Source: Nitrospirota bacterium (lineage in GTDB: Bacteria; Nitrospirota; Thermodesulfovibrionia; UBA6902). From it: 64,000 nt of DNA. The stretch lies in assembly GCA_016234115.1 (NCBI GenBank), contig JACRHD010000021.1:109395-173394 (forward strand), read 5' to 3'. Shown here piece by piece: positions 39,505 through 48,571 of the stretch. The first letter of the stretch is position 1. Every line of letters begins with the position of its first letter. A program made the translations under genes and the position numbers. The notes beneath the pieces are model-generated. The model was not told the DNA's origin. It worked only from the letters and a program-made list of their open reading frames with translations, and did not search any database.

Positions 39505-40006
39505 AGTCAATAATTGCTGCCGCTCTGTCTGTAATCGGGTCAGCAAAGACTTCCCTTGGATGGACCTGGGTCTTATTCACCAGGCCGACGGAAACAACGC
39601 GCGTCTTCATAACTTCATTGGCGCCATTGATCGAGATGCAAATAAAATGTTCCTGCTTCCGGTCGGCATAGTTTTGAATAAGAGGGAGAACATCAGCCGG
39701 GGTAGAGATTCTTATCCCTTCTGGTCGGATTCTTCGCCGGGCAAATTCAAGAGCAGCAGAAATCAACGTAGCTTTTGCAAACCCCACACCTTCTATCTGC
39801 TGCAATTCTTCAATGGTTGGCTGTTTAGCATTTCCATCCAATACCTTCAAAATACGACTTGACACTTTCATGACATCATGTCCTTTGGTTCCGCTTCCCA
39901 AAAGGATAGCAATGAGTTCAACATCAGATAACGCCTCTGGTCCCTTCTGCTGAAGCTTTTCTCTCGGTCGTTCTTTTTCCGGCAGACTCTTTATATTCCT
40001 GCTCAT
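39505..40006 (-). pseudogene. radC: radC truncated before the JAMM motif
   Basis: KERPREKLQQKGPEALSDVELIAILLGSGTKG...IEGVGFAKATLISAALEFARR...VHPREVFADPITDRAAAII; the expected HNHPSG is replaced. Confidence 0.8.
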
Positions 40007-40301
40007 TGTCTTCTCGCAGACCTCGCATTCTGAAGCCCGAAATAAATTACCGTCAGAGCCATCATATCGAATATTGCGCCGGGATCAATATACTTCGGAT
40101 CAATAAGATCTTCATATCTACCCCTCTCGTCATAGGAATCCTGTATTGAATGATTAACCTGTCCGGCATAGGTGTTTTCGAGATAAAAATTATCATCCTT
40201 GTGTGTCTCAATGGTTGACTGAATTTAAAATGTCCGGTTTTATCAAAAGAGAATGGTTTATTGATCCCGACTGAGCATCAATTCCACAGCGGTATCCGTC
40301 A

Positions 40302-40478
40302 ATGTCGTTTCAGCATCCTGTCTTAAAGAAGTGGCTCTATTTGCCCGAAGCATCAGATGATTTTGAAGCAGTATCTTCGGAGATTGTCGCGAATATCAGG
40401 ATGAATAACCAGCGGTTCGGGGTTGAGCCCAAAGAACGGGTCAAAAAAAGACTTAAACGATTCCTAATTCGTAATTAA
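40302..40478 (+). CDS. Short ORF (58 aa), probable gene remnant
   Basis: MSFQHPVLKKWLYLPEASDDFEAVSSEIVANIRMNNQRFGVEPKERVKKRLKRFLIRN; not in the supplied track (too short). Confidence 0.35.
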   Translation: MSFQHPVLKKWLYLPEASDDFEAVSSEIVANIRMNNQRFGVEPKERVKKRLKRFLIRN

Positions 40479-40483
40479 TCTTT

Positions 40484-41008
40484 TCACCCCTCCTTCTCTC
40501 TCCCAAACCCGATCATCCGTCTCTTCGTTTCAGGCGGTGTCATGAGCTGCCTGATGGCATCAAAGACGACTCTGAAGTGACTGTCGTATTTCTTCTCCAT
40601 CTCTGCAATTTTTTCAGCAAGGTCTTTGTGTGTCGCCAGTATCTCGCGCAACTTGATAAATGCTTTTACTACCTGAATGCTGGTTTGCACGGCTATTGGA
40701 CTATTCAATACGGTTGCAAGCATGACAGTGCCATGTTCAGTAAAGGCAAAAGGCAATGCGTAAGAAAATCTCAGTCTTTTAAGGTGGTCACAATTTGTGA
40801 CTACCTCATCTTTTTCGTGCTTTGTCAGTTGAAACATAAAATCATCAGGAAAGCGTTCTTTATTGCGCTTGACTGTCTGATTAAGAACTTTCGTAGAAAC
40901 TCCATACAGCTCTGCCAGATCTGCATCGAGCATCACCTTCTGTCCTCTGATAAATAATATTTTGCGTTCGATCTTGCGAATTGGAATTACAGATTTTTCG
41001 TCTGACAT
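40484..41008 (-). CDS. ORF6N-domain protein
   Basis: IERKILFIRGQKVMLDADLAELYGVSTKVLNQTVKRNKERFPDDFMFQLT...FAFTEHGTVMLATVLNSPIAV. Confidence 0.92.
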   Translation of the reverse strand: MSDEKSVIPIRKIERKILFIRGQKVMLDADLAELYGVSTKVLNQTVKRNKERFPDDFMFQLTKHEKDEVVTNCDHLKRLRFSYALPFAFTEHGTVMLATVLNSPIAVQTSIQVVKAFIKLREILATHKDLAEKIAEMEKKYDSHFRVVFDAIRQLMTPPETKRRMIGFGREKEG

Positions 41009-41336
41009 AGTGTCCCCTCTCTTTTCTGTAATGAATAGGTTTAAAGCTCAGCCTGCGTCCCGGTTAATTTTAATCAAACTCCATGAAAAATGACAAGAAG
41101 ATTTTAAATCAGACGATGTTAAATCAAGGAAAAGGATTGTGCAATTGTCATCGTTACCTGCCGGACCGCGTCACCGGTGATTTTAAACTGCGTCCCCATG
41201 CTCCGCCATAAGTAATCTCTCCGGCAAATTTATCAGCATTCATTCTTTGGCGATACTTCCTAATCCTGCGTAAGCAATTTCTTCTATAAAACTTCTGCTG
41301 TTCTCTCGATTTTCAACGCAATGCGTCTGCCCCACA

Positions 41337-41949
41337 ATGTTATTAGGAGGACGGCATCAGATGAGAAGTTTAACAAATGCAATTACAGCGCAAAAGAAAA
41401 AGGTCTTTATAGTCGACGACCACTGCATTTTGCGCGAGGGGCTGACTCACCTCATCAACAGCGAAGAAGACCTCGTGATATGCGCAGAGGCGGACAATGC
41501 CGGCGAGAAAGGCGGAGGTACACCACGCGCATGAGGAGGGAATCGAGTTCGCATTTCTGACAAACCCGACAAGGTTTATCGATGACGGCAAAGGCAACGT
41601 ATGCGCGGTCGAGTGCATAAAGATGGAACTGGGAGAGCCCGATGAATCGGGCAGGTGCAGGCCGGTCCCGGTAGCAGGCAGCGAATTTCGGATCGAAGTC
41701 GATGTGGCGATCCCGGCATTGGGGACGCGCGCTAATCCGCTTCTGACAAAGACCATGCCGAATTTAACTGTAAACAGGAGCGGCTACATAGTTGCCGAGG
41801 AAGGCATGACTTCCAAAAACGGCGTCTTTGCGGGCGGAGATATAGTTACAGGTTCCGCGACGGTCATACTGGCGATGGGCGCGGGAAGGAGGGCGGCGAA
41901 TGCGATCAACGATTATCTCAAATGGAAGTATTGGAAGGTTAAAAAATAG
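41337..41949 (+). pseudogene. Chimeric remnant: LuxR-type response-regulator N-terminus joined to a gltA-like C-terminal fragment
   Basis: KKKVFIVDDHCILREGLTHLINSEEDLVICAEADNA in one frame; then PARKAEVHHAHEEGIEFAFLTNP...GVFAGGDIVTGSATVILAMGAGRRAANAI in another. Confidence 0.8.
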
Positions 41950-42035
41950 CGCTCAGCAATCAGCTGTCAGCAATCAGCGAAAGAAACAATAAATACAAAT
42001 GCTGACGGCTGAAAGCTGATAGCTGACCGCTATCA
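41950..42035. repeat. Inverted word repeat (gctcagcaatcagctgtcagcaatcagc / gctgacggctgaaagctgatagctgac)
   Basis: Begins immediately after the TAG of the gltA-like fragment. Confidence 0.75.
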
Positions 42036-42052
42036 GAAAAGGAGGCACGGCG

Positions 42053-42343
42053 ATGAAAAGTCAGATTAACATACTTGTCGTAGACAACGACCCTAAAATT
42101 ATAAAGAGCGCCTGGCACGCCCTTAATCCGGAAGGCTTCAATGTGGAAGGGGCACTGACCGGGAAAGACTCAATGTCCAGGCTGAGGCAACACGATTACG
42201 CCCTCGTCTTCATAGACGCGGATGTGCCTGACGGCATTGTCTATGCGCCGGCGCATTTCTCACACAGCGGAATAAGCGCCGTAACGCATCTTCCGGGGAA
42301 TGGAGGGGTTCATATGGACGCCGTGAGGGTCGAGACTTCATGA
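42053..42343 (+). pseudogene. Degenerate response-regulator receiver fragment
   Basis: INILVVDNDPKIIKSAWHALNPEGFNVEGALTGKDSMSRLRQHDYALVFIDADVPDG, then non-receiver sequence. Confidence 0.5.
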
Positions 42344-42360
42344 GTCCTCAAGCCGCCCTT

Positions 42361-43587
42361 CTACTGCGCGGATATCCTGAACACGTTGCCTGTCTGGAAA
42401 TCGGCGACATACAGATTACCTGCCTCGTCCTCGCCGAAGGTCGAGACGGCAAGGCCGGTCTCCAGCAGTGTGGCCCTGGAGAAGGCCCCGTCACTCCGTC
42501 GTACGGCCCTGATGGTCCCTGTGCAGAAATCCCCGAGAAAATAGACCCCCTGCATCGAGGCGAATTCCTGCCCCCTGTAGACCATTCCGCCGGTGACCGA
42601 ACAGTCGCCTAAGGAATGGTCATACTCGGCGACCGGTTGAACAAAACCGGACGTGCTGCATCCGGCGGGTTGGAGGAAGCACCTGCTGCCCTCCATGACG
42701 TTCCAGCCGTAATTTTCGCCTCCTGTACTCGTGGAGGCCTGAAAATCAATCTCCTCGATAGTATTTTGTCCGACGTCGGCGATATAAAGGTCTCCTGTCA
42801 GGCGGTCGAAGGAGAAGCGCCAGGGGTTTCTGAGTCCCAACGCCCATATCTCACCGCGCGCTGCGGCATTTCCCACAAAGGGGTTGGAGGCAGGGATGCT
42901 GTAACCGGGCGCCGCCGGGTTGGACTCCACGTCGAGCCTGAGCAGTTTGCCGAGGAGTGCCGAGCGATTTTGTCCGTTGTTGAACGGGTCTCCGCCGCTG
43001 CCGCCGTCGCCCATGCCGATGTACAGAAAGCCGTCCGGGCCAAAGGCCAACTGCCCCCCGTTATGGTTTGCGAAGGGCTGGTCGACGGTGAGAACCACCT
43101 GCTCCGAGGCAGGATCGGCAATATCAGGGTCGGCTGTAATCCTGTACCGGGCCACGACGGTGTCGCCGTTGCCTGCGATATCGGAATAATTCACGTAGAA
43201 ATATCCTTTGCCCGAATACCCCGGAGGAAAGGCCGCGCTGAGCAGCCCCTGTTCACCTCCTGCCGACAGCACCCTCGAAGATATATCGAGAAAAGGCGTC
43301 TGTTGAACTATGCCGTTTCTGACGATTCTTATACGTCCTGCCTTCTCCACGACGAATACCCTCCCGCTGCCGTCTCCGGCATGAGTAACGTGAACGGGCC
43401 GGCTGAACCCGGACGCGAACAGGGCAATCGATATCTGCGGAAATGTGTCGCCGGCTGCCTGGGGAAAAGGCCGGGCGGCCGCAGGAGCATTTCCCCCGCC
43501 GTTTCCGCCGGAGCACCCGGCGTACGATATTGCAGCCAGCATCATTAAAAGAACTGCCGCGATCTTTTCAGTTGCGTGGTATTTCAT
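42361..43587 (-). CDS. PQQ-dependent sugar dehydrogenase-like (glucose/sorbosone dehydrogenase) lipoprotein
   Basis: Lipobox SYAGC; FSRPVHVTHAGDGSGRVFVVEKAGRIRIV; NHNGGQLAFGPDGFLYIGMGDGGSGGDP; RNPWRFSFD. Confidence 0.92.
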   Translation of the reverse strand: MKYHATEKIAAVLLMMLAAISYAGCSGGNGGGNAPAAARPFPQAAGDTFPQISIALFASGFSRPVHVTHAGDGSGRVFVVEKAGRIRIVRNGIVQQTPFLDISSRVLSAGGEQGLLSAAFPPGYSGKGYFYVNYSDIAGNGDTVVARYRITADPDIADPASEQVVLTVDQPFANHNGGQLAFGPDGFLYIGMGDGGSGGDPFNNGQNRSALLGKLLRLDVESNPAAPGYSIPASNPFVGNAAARGEIWALGLRNPWRFSFDRLTGDLYIADVGQNTIEEIDFQASTSTGGENYGWNVMEGSRCFLQPAGCSTSGFVQPVAEYDHSLGDCSVTGGMVYRGQEFASMQGVYFLGDFCTGTIRAVRRSDGAFSRATLLETGLAVSTFGEDEAGNLYVADFQTGNVFRISAQ

Positions 43588-43772
43588 GCCTTCGCCTCCT
43601 TCATGTTCACCGGATACTGATTAAGCGCTTATGATTATAATTGTATCCGACCCGTTGCGGTTGTCAACGGCACAAAGTTTCGTCATGAGTGAAAGGTGAA
43701 CTTGTAATCATCTTTTTTTGTGATATACTTTTTTTAGCAGCGGTCATAACGATGAGGAAGAGGAGGTGCGGC

Positions 43773-44117
43773 ATGCCCGTTATTGAATATTCAGGGACTA
43801 AGATCATGGTGGATGATGAAGGTTATCTTGTTGATTTCGATGCCTGGAACGAAAACACGGCCAGGGCGCTGGCAAAGGATGAAGGGCTGGACGCCCTCAC
43901 CGCGGAGCAGATGGAGATCATAAAATTTGTTCGCGAGTATTACAGGAAATTCAATTTTTTCCCGATCCTCAACGCCGTCTGCAAAAATGTCCATCAGCCC
44001 AAAAACTGCATTAACGAAAAATTCATTCATCCTGTCAAGGCGTGGAAGATTGCGGGGCTCCCGAAGCCTGATGAACTCGTGGTCAATCTTCTGGATTACG
44101 GCCAGTCGCCGGGGTGA
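43773..44117 (+). CDS. DsrC/TusE-family protein lacking the C-terminal cysteine
   Basis: DDEGYLVDFDAWNENTARALAKDEG...IIKFVREYYRKFNFFPILNAVCKNV...KAWKIAGLPKPDELVVNLLDYGQSPG; aggaggt before ATG 43773. Confidence 0.85.
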   Translation: MPVIEYSGTKIMVDDEGYLVDFDAWNENTARALAKDEGLDALTAEQMEIIKFVREYYRKFNFFPILNAVCKNVHQPKNCINEKFIHPVKAWKIAGLPKPDELVVNLLDYGQSPG

Positions 44118-44137
44118 GCGTACGAACAGTGTCAAAG

Positions 44138-44189
44138 TAGGGGCGACCCCCTGTGGTTGCCAGGTCAGGCACACAGGCCTGCCCCCTAC
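44138..44189. repeat. GTAGGGGCG-family longer hairpin (gtaggggcgaccccctgtgg...cacaggcctgccccctac)
   Basis: Outer and inner complementary blocks. Confidence 0.75.
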
Positions 44190-44214
44190 GGGAAAGGAAT
44201 AAAGGAGGCCCAAT

Positions 44215-44793
44215 ATGCCATATACGGCAAAGGATTATGCAAAGCTCATCGGCATGGAAGGTTTCAGCGAGATACTGCTGAAAAACCATTTCACACTCTA
44301 CCAGGGATATGTGACCAATACTAATAAGGTGCTTGACGCCCTCGCCCTGATGCTCAAAGAAGACAGGACAGGGACCCCGGAATACGCCGAGCTCAGGAGA
44401 AGGCTCGGATGGGAATTCAACGGCATGAGGCTGCATGAATATTATTTCGAAAACCTCGGGGGGAAAGGCGGCATCGACAAGGGCGGCAAACTGGCAAAAC
44501 AGATCGCCGGGAGCTTCGGAAGTTATGAGGCATGGGAGAAAGATTTCAGGGCCACGGGCGCCATGAGGGGCGTCGGTTGGACGGCCCTTTACCAGGACGG
44601 TTTGGACGGGGGTCTTTTGAATTTCTGGATCAATGAGCATGACGTCTCTCATCCCGCGGGATGCGGCCTGATACTGATCATGGATGTCTTTGAGCACGCC
44701 TTTATGCTCGATTACGGACTGAAGAGGGCCGATTATATCGGGGCTTTCTTTAAAAATATCGACTGGAAAACGGCCGAGTCAAGACTCAGGTAG
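44215..44793 (+). CDS. Fe/Mn superoxide dismutase
   Basis: ILLKNHFTLYQGYVTN, GAMRGVGWTALYQD, IMDVFEHAFMLDYG. Confidence 0.9.
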   Translation: MPYTAKDYAKLIGMEGFSEILLKNHFTLYQGYVTNTNKVLDALALMLKEDRTGTPEYAELRRRLGWEFNGMRLHEYYFENLGGKGGIDKGGKLAKQIAGSFGSYEAWEKDFRATGAMRGVGWTALYQDGLDGGLLNFWINEHDVSHPAGCGLILIMDVFEHAFMLDYGLKRADYIGAFFKNIDWKTAESRLR

Positions 44794-44873
44794 GGGCGCG
44801 GCTTTCCCCATTGAAAAAGGGGCTTCATGTTTAAACCTGTGACTTTAATGTTACGTTCAACAAAGGAGGTTTT

Positions 44874-45320
44874 ATGCCAAAAAGAAACGGCGGCAAGTCG
44901 GCTGAATCATCGGCCCAGTTTTTGAATACCATTAAGGAGTGGCAGAAACTTGAAGATGATACCATAGAATTTTCGTCGGCCATGATGAAGAAGACCAAAA
45001 ATCCCATTATACGCATGACCATGGAGATGATAATAAATGATTCCCAGAAACATAAGGCCATGCAGCAGTTGCTCATCGACAGCATCACAAAAGAGGCCGT
45101 CCACTTAAATCCCGACGAGCTTGCAATGCTTTCCGACGAGCTCAACAAGCACATGGCTGCTGAGGCGAAATCCCTCAGACTCGCCGATGAAGCGATGAGA
45201 AACAGCGAGACGTTTATAACGCGCTATATCCTGTCTTATCTCATTGCCGACGAGACAAAACACCATAATATGCTGAGCAAGCTCAATGACCTGAAGAGGG
45301 CGACTGTTTTTGTTACTTAA
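44874..45320 (+). CDS. Ferritin-like helical protein
   Basis: Four-helix pattern with spaced E/H residues: EWQKLEDDTIEFSS, NDSQKHKAMQQLL, HMAAEAKSL, ADETKHHNML. Confidence 0.55.
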   Translation: MPKRNGGKSAESSAQFLNTIKEWQKLEDDTIEFSSAMMKKTKNPIIRMTMEMIINDSQKHKAMQQLLIDSITKEAVHLNPDELAMLSDELNKHMAAEAKSLRLADEAMRNSETFITRYILSYLIADETKHHNMLSKLNDLKRATVFVT

Positions 45321-45322
45321 AA

Positions 45323-45411
45323 CAGCTCTCAGCGGACAGCGTTCAGCACTCAGCCAAGCCGGTCTGCTTTTTTAAAGCTGTCTGCTGAAAGCTGATTGCT
45401 GACAGCTCATT
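45323..45411. repeat. Inverted word repeat (cagctctcagcggacagcgttcagc / gctgtctgctgaaagctgattgctgacagctc)
   Basis: Arms read directly. Confidence 0.75.
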
Positions 45412-45459
45412 GTTGTGAACCATGCCTGCCGCTGAGGCTGACAAACCGGAGGAATATCT

Positions 45460-45639
45460 ATGAAGATAGAGCTTGAGGGATCGCTGCTGAGAATGATTCC
45501 TGAAAACGAACGGGAAAAGGCCGAGCTTAACCAGTTATGGACGCTCGTTATCGGGTGTGCAAGCGAAGGCAAAAAACTGGCGCCGGTCGGCGAATACATA
45601 CCCGGCATAAAGGAAGTCGCCGTGTTCAATATCGAATAA
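45460..45639 (+). CDS. Small hypothetical protein (59 aa)
   Basis: MKIELEGSLLRMIPENEREKAELNQLWTLVIGCASEGKKLAPVGEYIPGIKEVAVFNIE with ggagg upstream; absent from the supplied track because of length. Confidence 0.6.
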   Translation: MKIELEGSLLRMIPENEREKAELNQLWTLVIGCASEGKKLAPVGEYIPGIKEVAVFNIE

Positions 45640-45644
45640 ACAAA

Positions 45645-45726
45645 TCAGCCACGAATACACACGAATAACCACGAAGATATATTTCACTTCTTATTATTCG
45701 AGATTATTCGTGAAAATTCGTGGCTG
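45645..45726. repeat. Inverted word repeat (tcagccacgaatacacacgaataaccacgaa / ttattcgagattattcgtgaaaattcgtggctga)
   Basis: Convergent intergenic gap before rubredoxin. Confidence 0.8.
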
Positions 45727-45730
45727 AAAA

Positions 45731-45889
45731 TTATACCTTCTCAAACTGGTCTTTAGTTGCCCCGCAAATAGGGCACACCCACTCATCCGGGAGCTTTTCA
45801 AAAGGGGTCCCCGGCGGGACATTGCCGTCAGGGTCTCCAGCCTCCGGGTCATAGACGTATCCGCAGATTTCGCATTTCCATTTTTCCAT
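45731..45889 (-). CDS. Rubredoxin
   Basis: [52 protein letters not shown]. Confidence 0.97.
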   Translation of the reverse strand: MEKWKCEICGYVYDPEAGDPDGNVPPGTPFEKLPDEWVCPICGATKDQFEKV

Positions 45890-45910
45890 CTTGTTTCTCC
45901 TTATTTTGAA

Positions 45911-46057
45911 AACCACAGAGACACAGAGAAAGAATAGAATCTCGGCCACAGATTTACACGGAATTTCACTGATTTTTTTATCTGCAAATATCCGTGTTCA
46001 TCCGTGGCTATGAATCTTATTTATTTTTCCCTCTGTGCCTCCGTGTCTCTGTGGTTA
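45911..46057. repeat. Nested word repeats: outer ccacagagacacagag / ctctgtgcctccgtgtctctgtgg; inner ggccacagatttacacgga / tccgtgttcatccgtggc
   Basis: Two concentric inverted pairs. Confidence 0.8.
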
Positions 46058-46071
46058 ATTACATTTATATT

Positions 46072-47625
46072 CTACACCGCCCCTTCTCTTTTCAGGACGA
46101 CCCTGAAGGTCTTCAGAAGGATAACAATATCCAGCCATAAATTCCAGTTACGGACATACCATGAATCAAGGGCGATCCTGTAGTCATAGCTTGTATTGCT
46201 CCTCCCGCTGACCTGCCACAGTCCGGAAACGCCGGGCGGCACCCCGAAACAGAGTTTTGCCTGCTCCCTGTAATATGTGTCTATTTCCATCCGCGTTACG
46301 GGTCTGGGCCCGACGAGACTCATGTCACCCTTGAGGACATTGAATATCTGGGGCAGCTCGTCGAGGGACGTCTGTCTTAAAAACCGGCCTATCGTCGTCA
46401 CCCTCGGGTCGTTCCTGAGCTTCCGGTGGTTGTTCCATTCATCCTGGGCCTTCGGATTTCTTTCCAGGAGGGCGTCGAAATTCTCATCGGCATCGCTGAA
46501 CATGGTCCTGAACTTGTAGCACTTGAAGGTCCTGTCTTTTCTCCCTATCCGGTCCTGTGAGAATATCGCGGCCCCTTTTGAATTGATCCTGATAAGGACG
46601 GCAATGGCGAGCATCGGGACCGCAAGAATGACTATCAGGAAGAAACTGACTATGAGATCGAAGATTTTTTTCATGATGATATTGACGGGTCTTGCGAGGT
46701 TGTTTTTCACCTCGAGACCGATGGCCTGCTCCTGGAAGAAGTGCTGAAGGTTCGTTCCGAGAACGGTCAGACCGAAGAGATCGGGAATAAGCAGTATATG
46801 TTGCGTCTTGTGCTGAAGGTTGTTGATGAGCGAAAAGACCTTTTTCTTTTCACAGCCCGGCATGGCGATGATGACGTCTTCTATCCCGCACCTGCCGACA
46901 TACTTATGCGCCTTGTCCACCCCCCCGTGTATCCTGATATCGCCTATCGTCTTGCCGATCTTTTCCGCGTCGTCGTCGAGAAACCCGACAACGTCCAGTC
47001 CGAGGTGGGGGTCCCTCTTCAGGGCCTTGAAGATAAGCTCTCCTGTCTTGCCGGCCCCGATGACGAGCGCCTTGCTCTTGAGCAGGCCCAGCGATATCAG
47101 AAGTTTTTTCACATTGATCCTGATCAGCGGCAGGACCGGAAAAGAAATAAGACTCATAACAACCAGGACCGTCCTGGAGACGTGTTCGCCGAATTTGCCC
47201 AGATAGAGTATCGCAAATACTCCCAGCGTAGCGAAAACAGCGACTTTCCATAATACCTTGACTTCGTCCCAGAAAGAAAACCTTTTTGTGTACAGCCCTT
47301 CATAGGCGAAAAAAAAGAGCCATATGGGGAATACCCACCAAAAGAAAGTAAAGTCGATCATAGGGAAATCAGGGAAGCTGAGAAAATAAGGCAGGACGCT
47401 TTTCCGGACGGTTATTGCGCTTTGCAGGATAATAAATACCATCGCAATATCCGAAAGAAAAAGGAGAAGCATGCCTGTTCTTTTTCTGTTCAATGTCGCC
47501 GACCTCCTTCTTTCTGACCGTTGAATCCCCTTCGCGGCTCTCCTGATCTGCCTGAGTGAAGAATTACCTGCCACTAAAATTATAGTTATAAAACGCCAAT
47601 TGGTCAATTGAAGCCGGGCGAGCAT
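46072..47625 (-). CDS. Undecaprenyl-phosphate sugar phosphotransferase (exopolysaccharide polyprenyl glycosylphosphotransferase)
   Basis: FSQDRIGRKDRTFKCYKFRTMF, GRFLRQTSLDELPQIFNVLKGDMSLVGPRPV. Start uncertain. Confidence 0.93.
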   Translation of the reverse strand: MLARLQLTNWRFITIILVAGNSSLRQIRRAAKGIQRSERRRSATLNRKRTGMLLLFLSDIAMVFIILQSAITVRKSVLPYFLSFPDFPMIDFTFFWWVFPIWLFFFAYEGLYTKRFSFWDEVKVLWKVAVFATLGVFAILYLGKFGEHVSRTVLVVMSLISFPVLPLIRINVKKLLISLGLLKSKALVIGAGKTGELIFKALKRDPHLGLDVVGFLDDDAEKIGKTIGDIRIHGGVDKAHKYVGRCGIEDVIIAMPGCEKKKVFSLINNLQHKTQHILLIPDLFGLTVLGTNLQHFFQEQAIGLEVKNNLARPVNIIMKKIFDLIVSFFLIVILAVPMLAIAVLIRINSKGAAIFSQDRIGRKDRTFKCYKFRTMFSDADENFDALLERNPKAQDEWNNHRKLRNDPRVTTIGRFLRQTSLDELPQIFNVLKGDMSLVGPRPVTRMEIDTYYREQAKLCFGVPPGVSGLWQVSGRSNTSYDYRIALDSWYVRNWNLWLDIVILLKTFRVVLKREGAV

Positions 47626-47665
47626 TACCCTGGAAAATCCGGGGGCGCCATGATAAACTCAAACC

Positions 47666-48571
47666 ATGATTTATCTCAATACGGGGATTGTTCCGAAAAA
47701 TAAGGCCCTTATCCCGGTTTTTGATCACGGTTTCCTCTACGGCGACGGTATTTATGAGACCATGCGCGCGTATAAAGGCGTCGTCTTCAGGCTCGAGGAG
47801 CACATAGAGAGACTTTTCAGGTCCGCTGCCATGATTTCCCTGAAAATACCGAAAGCGCCCGGGGAGATTAAACAGGCCGTTTATGAAACCATAAAGGCAA
47901 ACGGCCACATGGAAGCCGTCATCAGGCTCACTGTATCAAGGGGAGCAGGCCCCATCGGGCTTGACCCCGGTCTTTGCCCCGTCCCTACGTTTGTAATAAT
48001 ATCCGGGGAATTCAGAAAATATCCTGTGAGGCATTACCGGAACGGGGTAAAAATCGCGATAGTCAACACAAGGCGGAATTTCAGGGGCGCACTGGACCCC
48101 CGGATAAAGTCCCTCAATTTTCTCAACGGCATCCTTGCAAAAATCGAGGCGAAAAACCGCGGGGCCTTCGAGGCCGTCATGCTTGATTACAGGGGATATC
48201 TTGCCGAGGGGTCGATTTCGAATATTTTTTTTGTGAAGGACGGGACGCTCTGCACCCCCTCGGTCGAGGTCGGCATCCTGGACGGGATTACGAGGAAAAT
48301 AATTATTGATTGCGCAAAGGAAGCGGGGATCAAAGTCGTCGAGGGACGGTTCCGTAAGGAGGATGTTTACAACGCCGAGGAGGTCTTTATTTCAAATACT
48401 ACAATGGAGGTCATGCCCGCGGCGGAAGTCGACGAAGTGAAGATGCCGGCGCAAGGAGAAATGGCCCGCGCTCTGCATAAGGCATACAAGAGGAAAGTTG
48501 CGGAATATATTCGGACTCCGCGTCATACTCATATCCCCGGCACAAGCTCCCTTAAGGATCTTTCTTTCTGA
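47666..48571 (+). CDS. Class IV aminotransferase (IlvE/PabC-like)
   Basis: VFDHGFLYGDGIYETMRAYKGVVFRLEEHIERLFRSA, IKSLNFLNGILAKIEAKNRGAFEAVMLDYRGYLAEGSISNIFFV. Confidence 0.9.
   Translation: MIYLNTGIVPKNKALIPVFDHGFLYGDGIYETMRAYKGVVFRLEEHIERLFRSAAMISLKIPKAPGEIKQAVYETIKANGHMEAVIRLTVSRGAGPIGLDPGLCPVPTFVIISGEFRKYPVRHYRNGVKIAIVNTRRNFRGALDPRIKSLNFLNGILAKIEAKNRGAFEAVMLDYRGYLAEGSISNIFFVKDGTLCTPSVEVGILDGITRKIIIDCAKEAGIKVVEGRFRKEDVYNAEEVFISNTTMEVMPAAEVDEVKMPAQGEMARALHKAYKRKVAEYIRTPRHTHIPGTSSLKDLSF

Noticed and set aside
46741-47253. 170-aa + strand ORF inside the sugar phosphotransferase gene
   Set aside because: Antisense to a clearly conserved CDS; no recognisable domain.
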